A DNA stretch of 64,000 nt from a gamma proteobacterium HdN1. GTDB taxonomy: Bacteria; Pseudomonadota; Gammaproteobacteria; Pseudomonadales; Ketobacteraceae. Below are positions 44,066-55,600 of the stretch, piece by piece (the first letter of the stretch is position 1; each line of letters begins with the position of its first letter). Both the position numbers and the translations under genes were made by a program. A model generated the notes under the pieces. It worked only from the letters and a program-made list of their open reading frames with translations. It was not told the DNA's origin and did no database searches. The stretch is taken from NCBI GenBank assembly GCA_000198515.1, contig FP929140.1:346527-410526 (forward strand). Reading direction: 5' to 3'.

Positions 44066-47000
44066 ATGGCACGCTTCTTTATAGATCGCCCCGTATTCGC
44101 GTGGGTAATCGCCATCATTATCATGCTGGTCGGTGGCCTCTCCATCGTCCAGCTTGCCGTCGAACGCTACCCAACGATTGCGCCGCCTTCGGTTACAGTT
44201 CGTGCGACTTATCCGGGTGCTTCCGCCAAGGTGGTTGAGGATTCCGTCACCCAGATCATCGAACAAAACATGAAGGGCTTAGACGGCCTGATCTACATGT
44301 CGGCCTCTAGCGAGAGCACCGGTTCCGCGTCGATCACCCTGACTTTTAGCAACGAGACAGATCCCGATACCGCCCAAGTTCAGGTGCAGAACAAACTCCA
44401 GCTTGCCATGCCACTATTGCCGCAAGAAGTGCAGCGGCAGGGGGTTAACGTAAGCAAGGCGCGCACGGGATTTTTGATGGTTGCCGGCTTTGTCTCAAAA
44501 GATGGCAGCATGACGCGCGATGATATTTCCGATTATGTCACAGCAAACTTAGTCGACCCCCTGAGCCGCGTAGCGGGTGTGGGCAACGTGCAGGTGTTTG
44601 GCGGGCAATACGCGATGCGCATTTGGCTAGATCCAAATAAGCTGGATACTTACCGACTAACGCCGAGCGACGTTGCCGCTGCAATTCAGTCCCAGAATCA
44701 ACAAGTATCGCTAGGGCAGTTAGGCGGTACGCCCGCAATTGATGGTCAGCAGCTTAATGCCACCATTACTGCGCAGAGTCGTCTACAGACGCCAGAGCAA
44801 TTTCGTGCAGTGATCGTGCGTAGCAACCTCGATGGCTCTGCGTTAAAACTTGGTGACATCGCCCGCGTAGAGTTGGGCGCTGAAACCTACGAATTTATTT
44901 CCCGATATAACAGCGCACCTGCAACTGGCGTTGCTATTTCCCTCGCAACCGGCGCGAACGCCCTCAATACGGCGGCAGCGGTGGAGGAGCGGCTGGATGA
45001 ACTGCAGGCGTTTTTTCCTGCGGGCTTGGAAGTGGTTGTACCTTTTGATACTACACCCTTCGTAAAGGTATCCATTGAGGGGGTGGTAAAGACGCTGTTT
45101 GAAGCCATTGTACTGGTGTTTCTGGTAATGCTGCTGTTTCTGCAAAACCTGCGCGCCACGATTATTCCCACGCTCGCAGTTCCAGTCGTTTTGTTGGGTA
45201 CATTTGGCGTGCTTGCTGCGACGGGTTTTTCCATCAATATGCTCACCATGTTCGCAATGGTACTCGCCATCGGCCTTTTGGTGGATGATGCGATTGTCGT
45301 AGTAGAGAACGTTGAACGCATCATGCGTGATGAAGGTCTTTCGCCACGAGAAGCGACTCGTAAATCCATGAGCCAGATTACTGGCGCACTGGTGGGCATT
45401 GGCCTAGTGCTGTCGGCGGTATTTGTGCCGATGGCCTTTATGAGCGGCTCCACCGGAATTATTTATCGCCAGTTTTCCATTACCATCGTTTCCGCAATGG
45501 CACTATCGGTGATCGTTGCGATTGTATTTACGCCAGCACTTTGCGCAACGCTGTTAAAGCCGATCAAAGCGGGCGAAGATCATGGTACCAAGGGATTCTT
45601 CGGCTGGTTTAATCGTGGTTTTGAGCGCGCCAGCGGTGCCTATCAGCGCGGCGTGAACGGAATCATTCGGCGCAGCGTGCGGTTTATGCTGCTTTTCTTC
45701 GCCTTGTGTGGCCTTGCGGTATTTTTATTTACTCGCGTGCCAGGATCATTTCTGCCGGAGGAAGATCAGGGAATTTTGCTGGCCATGATCAAAACTCCGG
45801 TGGGTGCCACCCAAGAACGCACCATGGAATCCATCAAGCGCGTTGAGGAATACTTCCAGCAGGAAGAAAAAGAGAACATCCTCTCGATCTTCAGCGTGCA
45901 AGGCTTCAGCTTCGGCGGAAGCGGCCAGAACAACGGAATTGCCTTTATCAAACTGCGTGACTGGGATGAGCGCACCTCGCCGGATGCTTCTGCGGCAGCC
46001 ATTGCAAAGCGTGCTTCCGATGCGATGGAAAAAGTGTTAGACGCAAAAATCTTCGTCTTTTCGCCGCCTGCGTTGCCGGAACTGGGAATCGCGTCTGGAT
46101 TCGCGTTCTTCCTACAGGATAATGCCAACCTTGGCCACGCAGCACTCACAGCGGCTCGCAATCAGCTCCTAGGAATGGCCGACAAAGATCCGTTACTGGA
46201 AGGTGTTCGGCCCAACGGCCAAGAAGATACACCGCAGCTTCACCTAGAAGTGGACGTTGAAAAAGCCGCGGCACTCGGCCTGTCCATCGCCGACGTAAAC
46301 AACACCCTCGCCACCGCGTGGGGCGGAAAATACATCGACGACTTTATTGATCGCGGCCGCGTAAAGCGCGTGTATCTACAGGCAGAAGCACCTTTTCGCA
46401 TGGTGCCGGAAGACTTTGGCCACTGGAGCGTTCGTAACGCGAAAGGTGAGATGGTGCCTGTAAATAGCTTTACCACTGCGCGCTGGGAATACGGCTCACC
46501 TCGCTTGGAACGTTATAACGGCGTACCTGCGATGGAAATTAACGGCCAAGGCGCTGAAGGCATCAGCTCCGGCGTTGCAATGGCAGAAATAGAAAAACTC
46601 GTCAGCCAGCTACCCAAAGGTATCGGTATGGAGTGGACGGCCCTGTCTTACCAAGAACGCAGTGCTGGCTCGCAAACCCCCATGCTGTATGCGCTGTCCC
46701 TACTGGTCGTATTCTTGTGCCTCGCAGCCCTTTACGAAAGCTGGACGGTACCCACCGCAGTTTTGTTGGTCGCACCACTTGGCATCTTGGGCACCATCGC
46801 CGCCGCCAGCCTGCGCGGAATGGAGCGCGACGTGTATTTCCAGGTAGCAATGCTCACCACCGTAGGATTAACAAGCAAAAACGCCATCTTGATCGTCGAA
46901 TTTGCCAAGGCCAACTTTGAGAGCGGCATGGAATTGCTGGAAGCAACCTTCGCCGCCGTGCGGGATCGCTTGCGCCCCATCATCATGACCTCCTTAGCGT

Positions 47001-47191
47001 TTGGCTTGGGCGTATTGCCGCTGGCCATCGCGACCGGCGCGGGTTCCGGTGCACAGGTAGCGATTGGTACAGGAGTTCTAGGCGGAATGTTAGTTGGCAC
47101 CTTGCTTGGAATCTTCTTTATCCCGCTGTTCTTCGTAGTGGTACAACGTCTATTTGGCCGTAGAAACAGCGCAAGCGATCAAGCAGAATAA
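44066..47191 (+). CDS. RND (HAE1) multidrug efflux permease (MexB/AcrB-like), pump 1
   Basis: 1041 aa with 12 helices and two large periplasmic loops. The N-terminus [27 protein letters not shown] is canonical. TM4 carries the proton-relay pair in [18 protein letters not shown]. The C-terminal half has [27 protein letters not shown] and [24 protein letters not shown]. It extrudes lipophilic compounds by proton antiport. A TetR gene follows after 19 bp and is probably its regulator. Confidence 0.95.
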   Translation: MARFFIDRPVFAWVIAIIIMLVGGLSIVQLAVERYPTIAPPSVTVRATYPGASAKVVEDSVTQIIEQNMKGLDGLIYMSASSESTGSASITLTFSNETDPDTAQVQVQNKLQLAMPLLPQEVQRQGVNVSKARTGFLMVAGFVSKDGSMTRDDISDYVTANLVDPLSRVAGVGNVQVFGGQYAMRIWLDPNKLDTYRLTPSDVAAAIQSQNQQVSLGQLGGTPAIDGQQLNATITAQSRLQTPEQFRAVIVRSNLDGSALKLGDIARVELGAETYEFISRYNSAPATGVAISLATGANALNTAAAVEERLDELQAFFPAGLEVVVPFDTTPFVKVSIEGVVKTLFEAIVLVFLVMLLFLQNLRATIIPTLAVPVVLLGTFGVLAATGFSINMLTMFAMVLAIGLLVDDAIVVVENVERIMRDEGLSPREATRKSMSQITGALVGIGLVLSAVFVPMAFMSGSTGIIYRQFSITIVSAMALSVIVAIVFTPALCATLLKPIKAGEDHGTKGFFGWFNRGFERASGAYQRGVNGIIRRSVRFMLLFFALCGLAVFLFTRVPGSFLPEEDQGILLAMIKTPVGATQERTMESIKRVEEYFQQEEKENILSIFSVQGFSFGGSGQNNGIAFIKLRDWDERTSPDASAAAIAKRASDAMEKVLDAKIFVFSPPALPELGIASGFAFFLQDNANLGHAALTAARNQLLGMADKDPLLEGVRPNGQEDTPQLHLEVDVEKAAALGLSIADVNNTLATAWGGKYIDDFIDRGRVKRVYLQAEAPFRMVPEDFGHWSVRNAKGEMVPVNSFTTARWEYGSPRLERYNGVPAMEINGQGAEGISSGVAMAEIEKLVSQLPKGIGMEWTALSYQERSAGSQTPMLYALSLLVVFLCLAALYESWTVPTAVLLVAPLGILGTIAAASLRGMERDVYFQVAMLTTVGLTSKNAILIVEFAKANFESGMELLEATFAAVRDRLRPIIMTSLAFGLGVLPLAIATGAGSGAQVAIGTGVLGGMLVGTLLGIFFIPLFFVVVQRLFGRRNSASDQAE

Positions 47192-47210
47192 AGGGAAGGA
47201 GGTGGAGCAG

Positions 47211-47831
47211 ATGACGAAAACAACAAACAGCACACCCAAGATCAGCGAACGCGCACAAGCGCAGCGCGAACGTATCCTAAGTGCCGCGCAAATTTGCTTT
47301 GTCGATCGCGGCTTTCATGCCGCAAGCATGGCCGCGATTGCCGAAACTGCCGGCATGAGCCAAGGTTTGATTTACCGCTATTTCGCCGGTAAGGACGAAA
47401 TCATCCTCGCCATTATTGCGCGTGAACTTACCGATAGTCGCAATGATATTGCGTCGCTGCAAACCGGAAACCAGCTTGCCGCGCGCATTGAAGAGCTCTT
47501 CAGCAACTGGCTTGCCGCCCGCGAAGACACGATGAATGCGCGCTTGTTTCTAGAGCTTACCTCTGAAGCAAGCCGTGCCCCAAAAATACTGGAAGCGGTA
47601 AAGAATTCCGATCTTCAAGCGCGTGAAGACCTCGGCGAGCTGTTTCGGCGTGCCAGTCAAGAGCATGGCCGGCAGCTTTCAGAAGGTGAACTGTGCTGGC
47701 GGGCCTTTAGCTTGCAGGTGTTCGTAGAAGGGTTGGTGGTGCGTGCCCTGCGTGAACCCGAGGTAGATCCTCAGCTGCTCACACAGAGCTTGCAGGCCTT
47801 TTTACCGATCTGGCTGGGCCGCTCAGGGTGA
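47211..47831 (+). CDS. TetR/AcrR family regulator of pump 1
   Basis: 206 aa from ATG 47211, which has a near-perfect AAGGAGG 7 nt upstream; the longer open frame overlaps the permease. HTH: ERILSAAQICFVDRGFHAASMAAIAETAGMSQGLIYRYFAGKDEII. Its location directly after the permease suggests control of the same efflux operon. It is convergent with hemL (4 bp between stops). Confidence 0.93.
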   Translation: MTKTTNSTPKISERAQAQRERILSAAQICFVDRGFHAASMAAIAETAGMSQGLIYRYFAGKDEIILAIIARELTDSRNDIASLQTGNQLAARIEELFSNWLAAREDTMNARLFLELTSEASRAPKILEAVKNSDLQAREDLGELFRRASQEHGRQLSEGELCWRAFSLQVFVEGLVVRALREPEVDPQLLTQSLQAFLPIWLGRSG

Positions 47832-47835
47832 TCTA

Positions 47836-49116
47836 TTAAAGCTTAGCGAAGCAGCGGCCTGCAGCAGCAACCGATGCTTCAATCAATGCTTCGGTATGCG
47901 CGCTAGAAACAAAACCCGCTTCAAAAGCACTAGGCGCAAGATACACGCCTTCGTCCAGCATCAAATGATAAAAACGCTTGAAGCGCTCGACATCGCAAGT
48001 CATCACCTGCTCAAAATAATCGACGCGCGGCAAATCAGTGAAGAAAAAACCGAACATCCCGCCAACCACAGTCGTAGCAAGCGGGATGCCCGCTTTGCCA
48101 GCTTCGGCTGCAAAACCTTCCATTAACTGATAAGCAGACGCCTCAAGACGCTGGTGGAAGCCTTCTGCACTGATCAGAGAGAGCATTTTAAGCCCTGCGG
48201 CCATTGCAACCGGATTTCCCGAAAGCGTTCCAGCCTGATAAACCGGCCCCTCAGGAGCAATCTTGCGCATGACATCGCTGCGCCCCCCAAATGCACCCAC
48301 CGGCATTCCGCCACCAATGACTTTACCCAAGGTGGTAAGGTCTGGAACCACACCAAAACGCGCTTGTGCGCCACCCAATGCTACGCGAAACCCCGTCATT
48401 ACCTCATCAAAAATCAGTAACGCGCCATATTGATCGCAAACTTCCCTCAGGCCATGCAAAAAACCGGGCAAGGGTGCAACGCAATTCATGTTGCCCGCAA
48501 CCGGTTCAACGATAATGGCGGCAATTTTGTCGCCTTGCGTGGCGAACGCTTCACGCACGCTATCCAGGTCGTTATAGCGAAGCGTCAAGGTATATTCCGC
48601 CACGGATGCGGGCACCCCGGGGGAGCTGGGAACGCCTAGCGTAAGTGCGCCCGAGCCCGCCTTCACCAGCAAAGAATCCGCATGGCCGTGGTAGCAGCCT
48701 TCAAACTTCACAATATTATCGCGACCCGTAAAACCGCGCGCCAAGCGAATTGCGCTCATGGTTGCTTCTGTTCCAGAGCTCACCATGCGTACCGATTCAA
48801 TCGACGGCATCAGCGAACAGACACGCTCCGCCATCTCCACCTCAATTGCCGTCGGCGCTCCAAAACTCAAACCTTGCGCCGCCGCCTGCTGAACCGCAGC
48901 AACGATTTCCGGGTGACAGTGCCCCGCAATCATCGGCCCCCATGAACCCACATAATCAATATAACGACGGTCGTCCTCGTCGATCAAATAGGCGCCTTCT
49001 GCCTGCTTAAAAAATAACGGCGCACCGCCAACCCCCCGAAACGCGCGAACAGGGCTGTTCACTCCACCGGGAATTCGATGGCAGGCCTTTTTGAATAAAC
49101 TTTCGGAGCGGCTCAT
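47836..49116 (-). CDS. hemL: Glutamate-1-semialdehyde 2,1-aminomutase
   Basis: 426 aa from ATG 49116 ([26 protein letters not shown]), with TTGAGG 5 nt upstream; an ATG at 49131 is less likely. The PLP lysine lies in [35 protein letters not shown] and FDEVMTGFR are also typical. It makes 5-aminolevulinate in the C5 haem pathway. The thiD-thiE genes often adjoining hemL lie about 8 kb away here, separated by a GT-C-like gene and an RND pump. Confidence 0.97.
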   Translation of the reverse strand: MSRSESLFKKACHRIPGGVNSPVRAFRGVGGAPLFFKQAEGAYLIDEDDRRYIDYVGSWGPMIAGHCHPEIVAAVQQAAAQGLSFGAPTAIEVEMAERVCSLMPSIESVRMVSSGTEATMSAIRLARGFTGRDNIVKFEGCYHGHADSLLVKAGSGALTLGVPSSPGVPASVAEYTLTLRYNDLDSVREAFATQGDKIAAIIVEPVAGNMNCVAPLPGFLHGLREVCDQYGALLIFDEVMTGFRVALGGAQARFGVVPDLTTLGKVIGGGMPVGAFGGRSDVMRKIAPEGPVYQAGTLSGNPVAMAAGLKMLSLISAEGFHQRLEASAYQLMEGFAAEAGKAGIPLATTVVGGMFGFFFTDLPRVDYFEQVMTCDVERFKRFYHLMLDEGVYLAPSAFEAGFVSSAHTEALIEASVAAAGRCFAKL

Positions 49117-49246
49117 GGAAACCTCAAGCATTGTTGAATAAGCAGGCGCATATCATAGCAGGAATGCCTACGTATGAATGCCGTGCTACCACTCACTTCG
49201 TTAGGTTGGTAAAATATCGCTCGCAGGAGTTTGCAGGCGGAGAAGT

Positions 49247-51115
49247 ATGGCGTTGGAAAGGAAAGCAGCGGTAGAAAGGAAAACAGCAGTAGAAAGGAGC
49301 GCAACGGTGGAAAAGGGAACTCACCTATTCAAAGAATTACAATTTCAGGCTCCGATGGTTTCATATTCACCACTTGGGCGCGTGCTTTCAGCCACGGTCT
49401 TTCCATGGCTGATTGCCGGCATCTCTATGCTTTTCGCGCTTTGGGTGCAGTGGGGGGTAGTCTCAGGGCTTTCTGTGCCCGTCGAAGAAGATCTCTATCG
49501 CGACGCAGGCTCCGCACAAGCCTTTCTCAATGGGATTGATGCGCATGATCCCCAATTCGCAGGCGAGGTGCGCTGGTACAACCCCGCAGCGCCTTTTCTG
49601 GTGTCGCTAATCAGTCGCTTTACGGGCATTGGCGTTCTGGATCTGTACACGTATAGCGGCCCTTTTCTCAATCTGCTGGGCCCGATCTTCTTGATGGCTT
49701 GGGTGTCGCGAGCGTTCTCCCCATGGGCAGGTTGTTTCAGCGTAATTGCCTATTTGTTTTTGGGCAGTCATGGGCTGAAAGTGTGGGTATCACCCTCCTA
49801 TTCTCCGTGGCTATGGCCTTTTAATTTCGGCCAAGGATTGGCTTTTGCGGCCTTGTGGGTGCTCCAGATGGCCCAGGATTCCAAGCGCATCTGGGGGCAC
49901 GTTTTGAGTGGCACCTTGATGGGCGTGCTCTTCCTCGTCCATCTCGCGCCAGCCGCGATCATTGCCAGCGCGCTGCTCCTTCTCGCGGCATACCGACTGG
50001 CGAGCCGCACTTGGACGCTACACCAAGCACTTCGCGTATTGCTCATCAACGGCGTGTGCTCGCTCGGCTTTGCGATGATTATGATTGCTCCCTTGATTGC
50101 AGCCTACGATCTCGAAACGCTAAACCCTGCGCCCGCAAACTTTGCTGGGGCATCCATTGGCGATATCCTTGCTGCGTGGTCAAATCCAAAATACCTGATT
50201 GCGTTGCCGGCGCTGCTGTGGCTTTTTTGGCGCGCCTGTTACGATTTGTTTGCAGTGGTCAGGCGTTCTCGCCAAACCGAGCGCCCGCTACAAATGGGTA
50301 GCTCCTTGCTAACCGAGCGCTCGTCGTATTTGTTGCTGCTTGCGGTGAGCCTTGCCAGTGCAGTGTGGTTTAGCTACGGGATCATCGCAGACATTCTGCG
50401 TGATCGTGGCATCGCCCAATTGCCCGTCTTGGTGCCTGCCTTCCATTTCAATCTCTATTGGCTGATCTGTCTGAATGTGGCCTTTGGCGTCGCTATCGCA
50501 CATCTCGTGCGAGTTGTGCAGTTCTCGAAGCAGGCTCAGCCGTGGTCGGCCAGCGTGCTGGCAATTGTTCTGATCGCGTGCGCGCAACCTAGCTACCGCC
50601 ATAGCGCCGATTTTGAGGGGATGACTCAAATGGGGCGCAATATTGAGCAACGTACCGAGCTTAAAAGCCTCTACCTCTGGTGTTTGCAAAACAGCTCTCA
50701 GCAAGACGTTTTTCTTGCCGATGACGATTACGGGCAATACGCAATCGGCGCTGCCGCTCGCAAAGTGTTGGCCCTTGATCCAATTTTTTCCAGCCCCTAC
50801 GTTGGCTTAGAGCCGCATACCCGCGATCGCCGTCAGTTATATGAGTGGCTTGCCGAAGGCCGCTGGCAAGACTTTGATGCCTTGGCAACGCGGTATAACG
50901 TGCACTATGTGATTGCTTCGCCTAGGCTGCGCTTCGGACTGTATGGCACCACGCCGATCGCTTTTTCGTTCGCAGGAGAGCCCCCCGGGGGCGCGTTAAG
51001 GTCGTGGCCTGATACCGTGGGCAGCCTACAAAAAGTGGTTGAGCTTGGCGAGATTGCAGTTTATCACCATACCCCAAAGCGGTTCGTTCCCTCGCAGCCT
51101 GCTTCCAAAAGCTAG
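49247..51115 (+). CDS. Polytopic membrane protein, GT-C glycosyltransferase-like, function unknown
   Basis: 622 aa with about ten membrane helices. After TM1 comes an acidic loop (SVPVEEDLYRDAGSAQAFLNG), as in GT-C enzymes that use a polyprenyl-linked sugar, then WYNPAAPFL. The C-terminal 130 residues are a soluble domain (WCLQNSSQQDVFLADDDYGQYAIGAAARKV, YNVHYVIASPRLRFGLYGT). The N-terminal 25 residues come from an 18-bp repeat (LERKAA, VERKTA, VERSAT). ATG 49247 is weakly supported; Met37 would omit the repeats. No glycan-biosynthesis genes are adjacent, so the enzyme assignment is tentative. Confidence 0.7.
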   Translation: MALERKAAVERKTAVERSATVEKGTHLFKELQFQAPMVSYSPLGRVLSATVFPWLIAGISMLFALWVQWGVVSGLSVPVEEDLYRDAGSAQAFLNGIDAHDPQFAGEVRWYNPAAPFLVSLISRFTGIGVLDLYTYSGPFLNLLGPIFLMAWVSRAFSPWAGCFSVIAYLFLGSHGLKVWVSPSYSPWLWPFNFGQGLAFAALWVLQMAQDSKRIWGHVLSGTLMGVLFLVHLAPAAIIASALLLLAAYRLASRTWTLHQALRVLLINGVCSLGFAMIMIAPLIAAYDLETLNPAPANFAGASIGDILAAWSNPKYLIALPALLWLFWRACYDLFAVVRRSRQTERPLQMGSSLLTERSSYLLLLAVSLASAVWFSYGIIADILRDRGIAQLPVLVPAFHFNLYWLICLNVAFGVAIAHLVRVVQFSKQAQPWSASVLAIVLIACAQPSYRHSADFEGMTQMGRNIEQRTELKSLYLWCLQNSSQQDVFLADDDYGQYAIGAAARKVLALDPIFSSPYVGLEPHTRDRRQLYEWLAEGRWQDFDALATRYNVHYVIASPRLRFGLYGTTPIAFSFAGEPPGGALRSWPDTVGSLQKVVELGEIAVYHHTPKRFVPSQPASKS

Positions 51116-51420
51116 CTCTCGCAGCTGGCTACGTCCAAAAGCTCGCTGCGCCATGAAAACACTGTTCCACCAGATGCGCTGATTGAGCGCTGATTGTGAA
51201 CTAAACTCCGCTATCTAGTCTTTTTGTGGCTGAAGCTTACAAACCGTTCAGCCTGAATCGCACTTTCCCCGCCGTGGCTTTTTGAAAGCGACGCCCGCGA
51301 TTGCGTGTTCTGTGATTAAACTGGCTCCGTAAATAAACTGACTTCGTAATTACACCGGCTCCGTAATTAAAAACAAGCGCACCTGTCTGATAAAACCGTG
51401 CAGTACCGCCCGAGGCTCCC
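51116..51420. other. Intergenic region before pump 2
   Basis: 305 bp without a gene. It contains CCAAAAGCT repeats next to the previous stop and a threefold 17-bp repeat (51321-51371). No clear sigma70 promoter was identified. Confidence 0.5.
51321..51371 (+). repeat. 17-bp tandem repeat (x3) upstream of pump 2
   Basis: CTGGCTCCGTAAATAAA, CTGACTTCGTAATTACA and CCGGCTCCGTAATTAAA follow one another directly, with a partial unit before them. They end 49 bp before the adaptor ATG. Confidence 0.85.
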
Positions 51421-52659
51421 ATGTTCAGTACCGCTTTTCGACCCCTGCCGATTCGAGCTATTTTCCTGATCGGCTTTGCCGCAACCCTCAGCGCCTGTGA
51501 TGGAAAGCAAAGCGTCGCGGCACAAACGCCTGCCACCATGCCCCCAATGCCCGTGGAAGTGGTAACCGTCACCAGTAGCACCCGCCACCGCACCGTCAAT
51601 ATGCCAACCCGCTTGCAGGCGATTCGTACTGCAGAAGTCCGTGCCCGCGTAGACGGTATCTTGGAGGAACGCGTCTATCGTGAGGGCAGTCAAGTCCACG
51701 CAGGCGATGTTCTGTTTCGCATCAATCCCGAAGAACTGGCCGCAAATGCCGCCGTTGCTCAAGCGACCGTAGCAGAGCGTGAGGCTGATGCAAAAGTTGC
51801 AGCGCAAACCCTAGAACGGATGCGTAGCCTGCTCAAAAGCAACGCCATTAGCAGCCAGCAATACGACGAAGCCGTGGCCCGCCAAGCCCAAGCAGAAGCG
51901 GGAGTAAGCGCAGCAAAGGCCGCCTTGCGCCGCTCCGAGATCGACCTAAAATATGCGACCGTTCGCGCCCCCATTTCAGGCCACGCAGGGCGAGCATTGG
52001 TTACCGAAGGCGTTCTCGTTAGCAAAGTGGAAGCGACACCACTGACCACGATCGAACAAACGAACCCGATCCAAGCCAATTTTTCGCAAGCCAGCGCCGA
52101 TTATTTGCGCTTTCGCAAACAGATGTTTGGCGATTTCGGAAGCCCTAACAGCGACGCTGCAGCCTCGCAAGAGGCGCTCGTTGAGCTGATCTTGGAAGAT
52201 GGAAGCGTTTATCCACACAAAGGCCGCCTGTTGTGGGCAGAAGTCGGGATTGATTCAAATACCGGTTCCGTACTGATGCGCGCAGAATTTCCCAACCCCG
52301 ACGGCGCGCTGTTGCCCGGTCAGTTTGCCGGCATTCGCCTGCCATTTGCCGCTGCCGAAACCTCGCTGACCGTCCCGCAGCGAGCGGTCATGGCGGCCGC
52401 GACCGGGCAATTCGTTTATCGTGTCAATCAAGAACACAAAGTTGAAGTGGCGCCCATCGCCGTCGGCGGCCTTGCCGGCAATGATTGGCTCATATTGAGC
52501 GGCTTAAGCGAAGGCGACCAAGTGATTATCAACGGCCTGCAAAAAGTACGCCCCGGCGCAACGGTCAACCCCATTGTGGCGGAACCACAGCAACAACAAA
52601 GCGAGCAGGGTGCGCCAAAAGATCAAGCAGCTCAGACTGCTACGAAACAGGGGCATTAA
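51421..52659 (+). CDS. RND efflux periplasmic adaptor, pump 2
   Basis: 412 aa. Lipobox-like segment FAATLSAC near residue 24, then lipoyl halves (RTAEVRARVDGILEERVYREGSQVHAGDVLFRI and KYATVRAPISGHAGRALVTEGVLV) with a helical hairpin, and the C-terminal GLSEGDQVIINGLQKVRPG. GAGG lies 5 nt before the ATG. The permease ATG is 3 bp after the stop, so translation is probably coupled. No local regulator or outer-membrane factor is seen. Confidence 0.93.
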   Translation: MFSTAFRPLPIRAIFLIGFAATLSACDGKQSVAAQTPATMPPMPVEVVTVTSSTRHRTVNMPTRLQAIRTAEVRARVDGILEERVYREGSQVHAGDVLFRINPEELAANAAVAQATVAEREADAKVAAQTLERMRSLLKSNAISSQQYDEAVARQAQAEAGVSAAKAALRRSEIDLKYATVRAPISGHAGRALVTEGVLVSKVEATPLTTIEQTNPIQANFSQASADYLRFRKQMFGDFGSPNSDAAASQEALVELILEDGSVYPHKGRLLWAEVGIDSNTGSVLMRAEFPNPDGALLPGQFAGIRLPFAAAETSLTVPQRAVMAAATGQFVYRVNQEHKVEVAPIAVGGLAGNDWLILSGLSEGDQVIINGLQKVRPGATVNPIVAEPQQQQSEQGAPKDQAAQTATKQGH

Positions 52660-52662
52660 ACG

Positions 52663-55600
52663 ATGCTGCCCCAATTTTTTATCAGCCGCCCCATCTTTGC
52701 TTGGGTTATCGCACTCGCCATCGTACTCGGTGGCGCGCTCTCCATACGCTATTTGCCCGTTGAGCAATACCCAGAAGTTGCGCCCCCCACCATTATCATT
52801 ACCGCCACCTACCCAGGCGCCAGCGCACAGGTGCTAGAAGAAACCGTGACCAACCTGATCGAACAGGAAATGAACGGCATCGACCACCTGCTTTATATGG
52901 AATCCACCAGTGATTCCAACGGTATACTCAACACGCTTCTCACCTTCCGCAGCGGCACTTCACTGGATTTAAGCTCGGTAGAAGTGCAAAACCGCATCAA
53001 GCGCGTCGAGGCCCGCTTACCCGAAGAAGTCCGCCGTCAAGGAATCACTGTAGCCAAGTATCGGCGCAACTTTATGCTGATTCTGGCGTTCTTTTCCCCA
53101 GATAAAAGTTTGGATGGCACCGCGATTGGAAGCTTTGTCGCAAGCAACGTCCTCGATAACATCCGGCGCGTGCGCGGCGTCGGTGAAGCCATGCTGCTCG
53201 GCACTGAATACTCGATGCGCATCTGGCTAAACACCTACAAACTTGCCGAATTTAACCTGTCACCCGCCGAAGTGCTCCGCATTGTACGCGCCCAAAACGT
53301 CCAGCTTGCCACCGGCGAATTAGGCGCACTGCCTTCGCGCCCCGGCCAGGAAATCGCAGCAACCGTACTCACCCAAGGTCGCCTCAAAACGCCCGAAGAA
53401 TTCGGCAATATTATCATTCGCGCCAACCCCGACGGCGCAACGGTATATCTGAAGGACATTGCCCGTATTGAACTAGGCCCGCAGGATTACCTGCTACGCA
53501 CCCGTTATAACGGCCAGCCTGCAACCGCATTGGGAATCAAGCTCGCCCCCGGCGAAAATGCGCTGGACACTTCCCGCCGAGTACACGAACGCCTCACAGA
53601 GTTGGGGGAAGGCTTTCCCGCAAGCATCGGTTGGGTGATTCCTTACGACACCTCGCGTTTTGTCGAAATCTCTATACGCGAAGTGATCAAAACCCTGACC
53701 GAAGCCTTTATTCTCGTGTTTTTGGTGATGTGGCTGTTCCTCGGCAGCTTCCGCACCGCGATGATCCCCGCGTTGGTTGTACCGGTATCCCTGTTCGGTA
53801 CCCTGTGCGGGCTTTATTTGTTGGGATATTCCATCAACGTATTAACCCTGTTCGCCATGGTGTTGGCGATCGGAGTTGTGGTCGATGATGCAATCGTTGT
53901 TGTCGAAAACGTAGAGCGCATTATGCGAGAAGAAAAACTCGCCCCGCTGCCCGCCACCCGAAAAGCCATGAAGCAGGTCATTGGCGCGATTATCGGGATT
54001 ACCGTCATCCTCTGCTCGGTGTTTTTGCCGATGGCATTTTTCGGCGGAAGCGTTGGCGCGATCTACCAGCAGTTTTCCGTAACGTTGGTGCTCACCATGG
54101 GCTTTTCTGCACTAATGGCCATGACCTTATCCCCCGCGTTATGCGCCACTTTGTTGCGCCCACACCAAGATCATCGTGGTTTTCTGGCGTGGTTCAACGA
54201 TCGTTTCACCGGCTTTAATCATCGCTACGGGCATTGGATGCAGTGGATGGTGGTGCGGCCCGCGCGCTTTTTGGTGGTTTATCTTGCCATTGCAGCCATC
54301 GCCATCGTGCTGTTTTTGCGCCTGCCCAGTGGCTTTTTGCCGGATGAAGACCAGGGCTATCTGATCTCCGTCGTTCAAATGCCCGCCGGCGCAACTCAAG
54401 AGCGCACGCTCAAGGTGCTTGGCCAACTTGAACAGTATTTCCTGCAACAAGAGGAAGTTGGCGGCATTGTTTCAATCGCGGGTTTCAGCTTTCTGGGGCG
54501 CGGGCAGGATGCGGCGATTGCCTTTACTCGGCTCAAAAGCTGGGATGAAAGGAAAGATCCTAACCAGCACGCCTTATCCGTTATGCAGCGCGCCAACCGA
54601 GCACTGTTTGGTATCAAGCAAGCGTTTATGTTTGTCGTAAACCCGCCCCCCATCCCCGAACTTGCCGCGCTGGGTGGCTTCGATTTTCGGATGGTGGATG
54701 AAGGCGTGGTCGGCCGCGACAAACTTAACGAAGCGCGTGGTATCGCCTTAGCGCTCGCCGCAAAAGATCCGCGCTTGGCAGGGGTTCGCTTTGAAGGCAA
54801 AGAGTCAGGCACCCAGATGATGTTGGATATCGACCGCCTGCGAGCCCAAACCCTTGGCATCGACATCGGTGATCTGAACGACACCCTGTCGATCTCGCTC
54901 GGCTCCGCCTACGTCAACGACTTCTACCGCGAAGGTAGGGCGCTGCGCGTAAACCTCCAGCTCGACCCAGAATCTCGTGCCACCCCCGAAGACATCCTAG
55001 CGATTCGCGTCAAAACCCGTAACGGCACCCTCGTACCGCTCTCTGAAATTGCCCAAATGCGCTGGATCGTCGGCTCGCCCAGATTGGATCGCTACAATGG
55101 CATGCCAGTGATGAAGCTTGCCGGAAACCCGTCGCCCGGCCACAGTACCGGCGAAGCGATGCAGGCAATGGAAGAAATCGCGACTCATCTTCCCCCCGGC
55201 ATCGGCTTTGAGTGGTCCAGCACCTCAATGGAAGAAAAGCTCGCCGCAGCCCAAACCCCACTGCTGTTTACCTTCTCCATCCTAGCAGTGTTCATGTGCC
55301 TCGCAGCCTTGTATGAAAGCTGGTCGGTTCCATTCGCCGTACTCTTGATGGTTCCGATGGGATTGTTTGGCGCAGTCCTTGCTGTCGTGTTTCGTGAGAT
55401 GCCGAACGACGTGTACTTTAAGGTTGGCATCGTCACCATCATCGGCTTGTCTGCCAAGAACTCGATCCTGATCGTAGAGTTTGCGCGCCAGCTAGAAGAA
55501 GCAGGCCACAGCGCACTGGAAGCTGCTGTCGAAGCCGCAAAATTGCGCCTGCGGCCGATCATCATGACGTCCTTTGCCTTTGTATTTGGCGTGATGCCGC

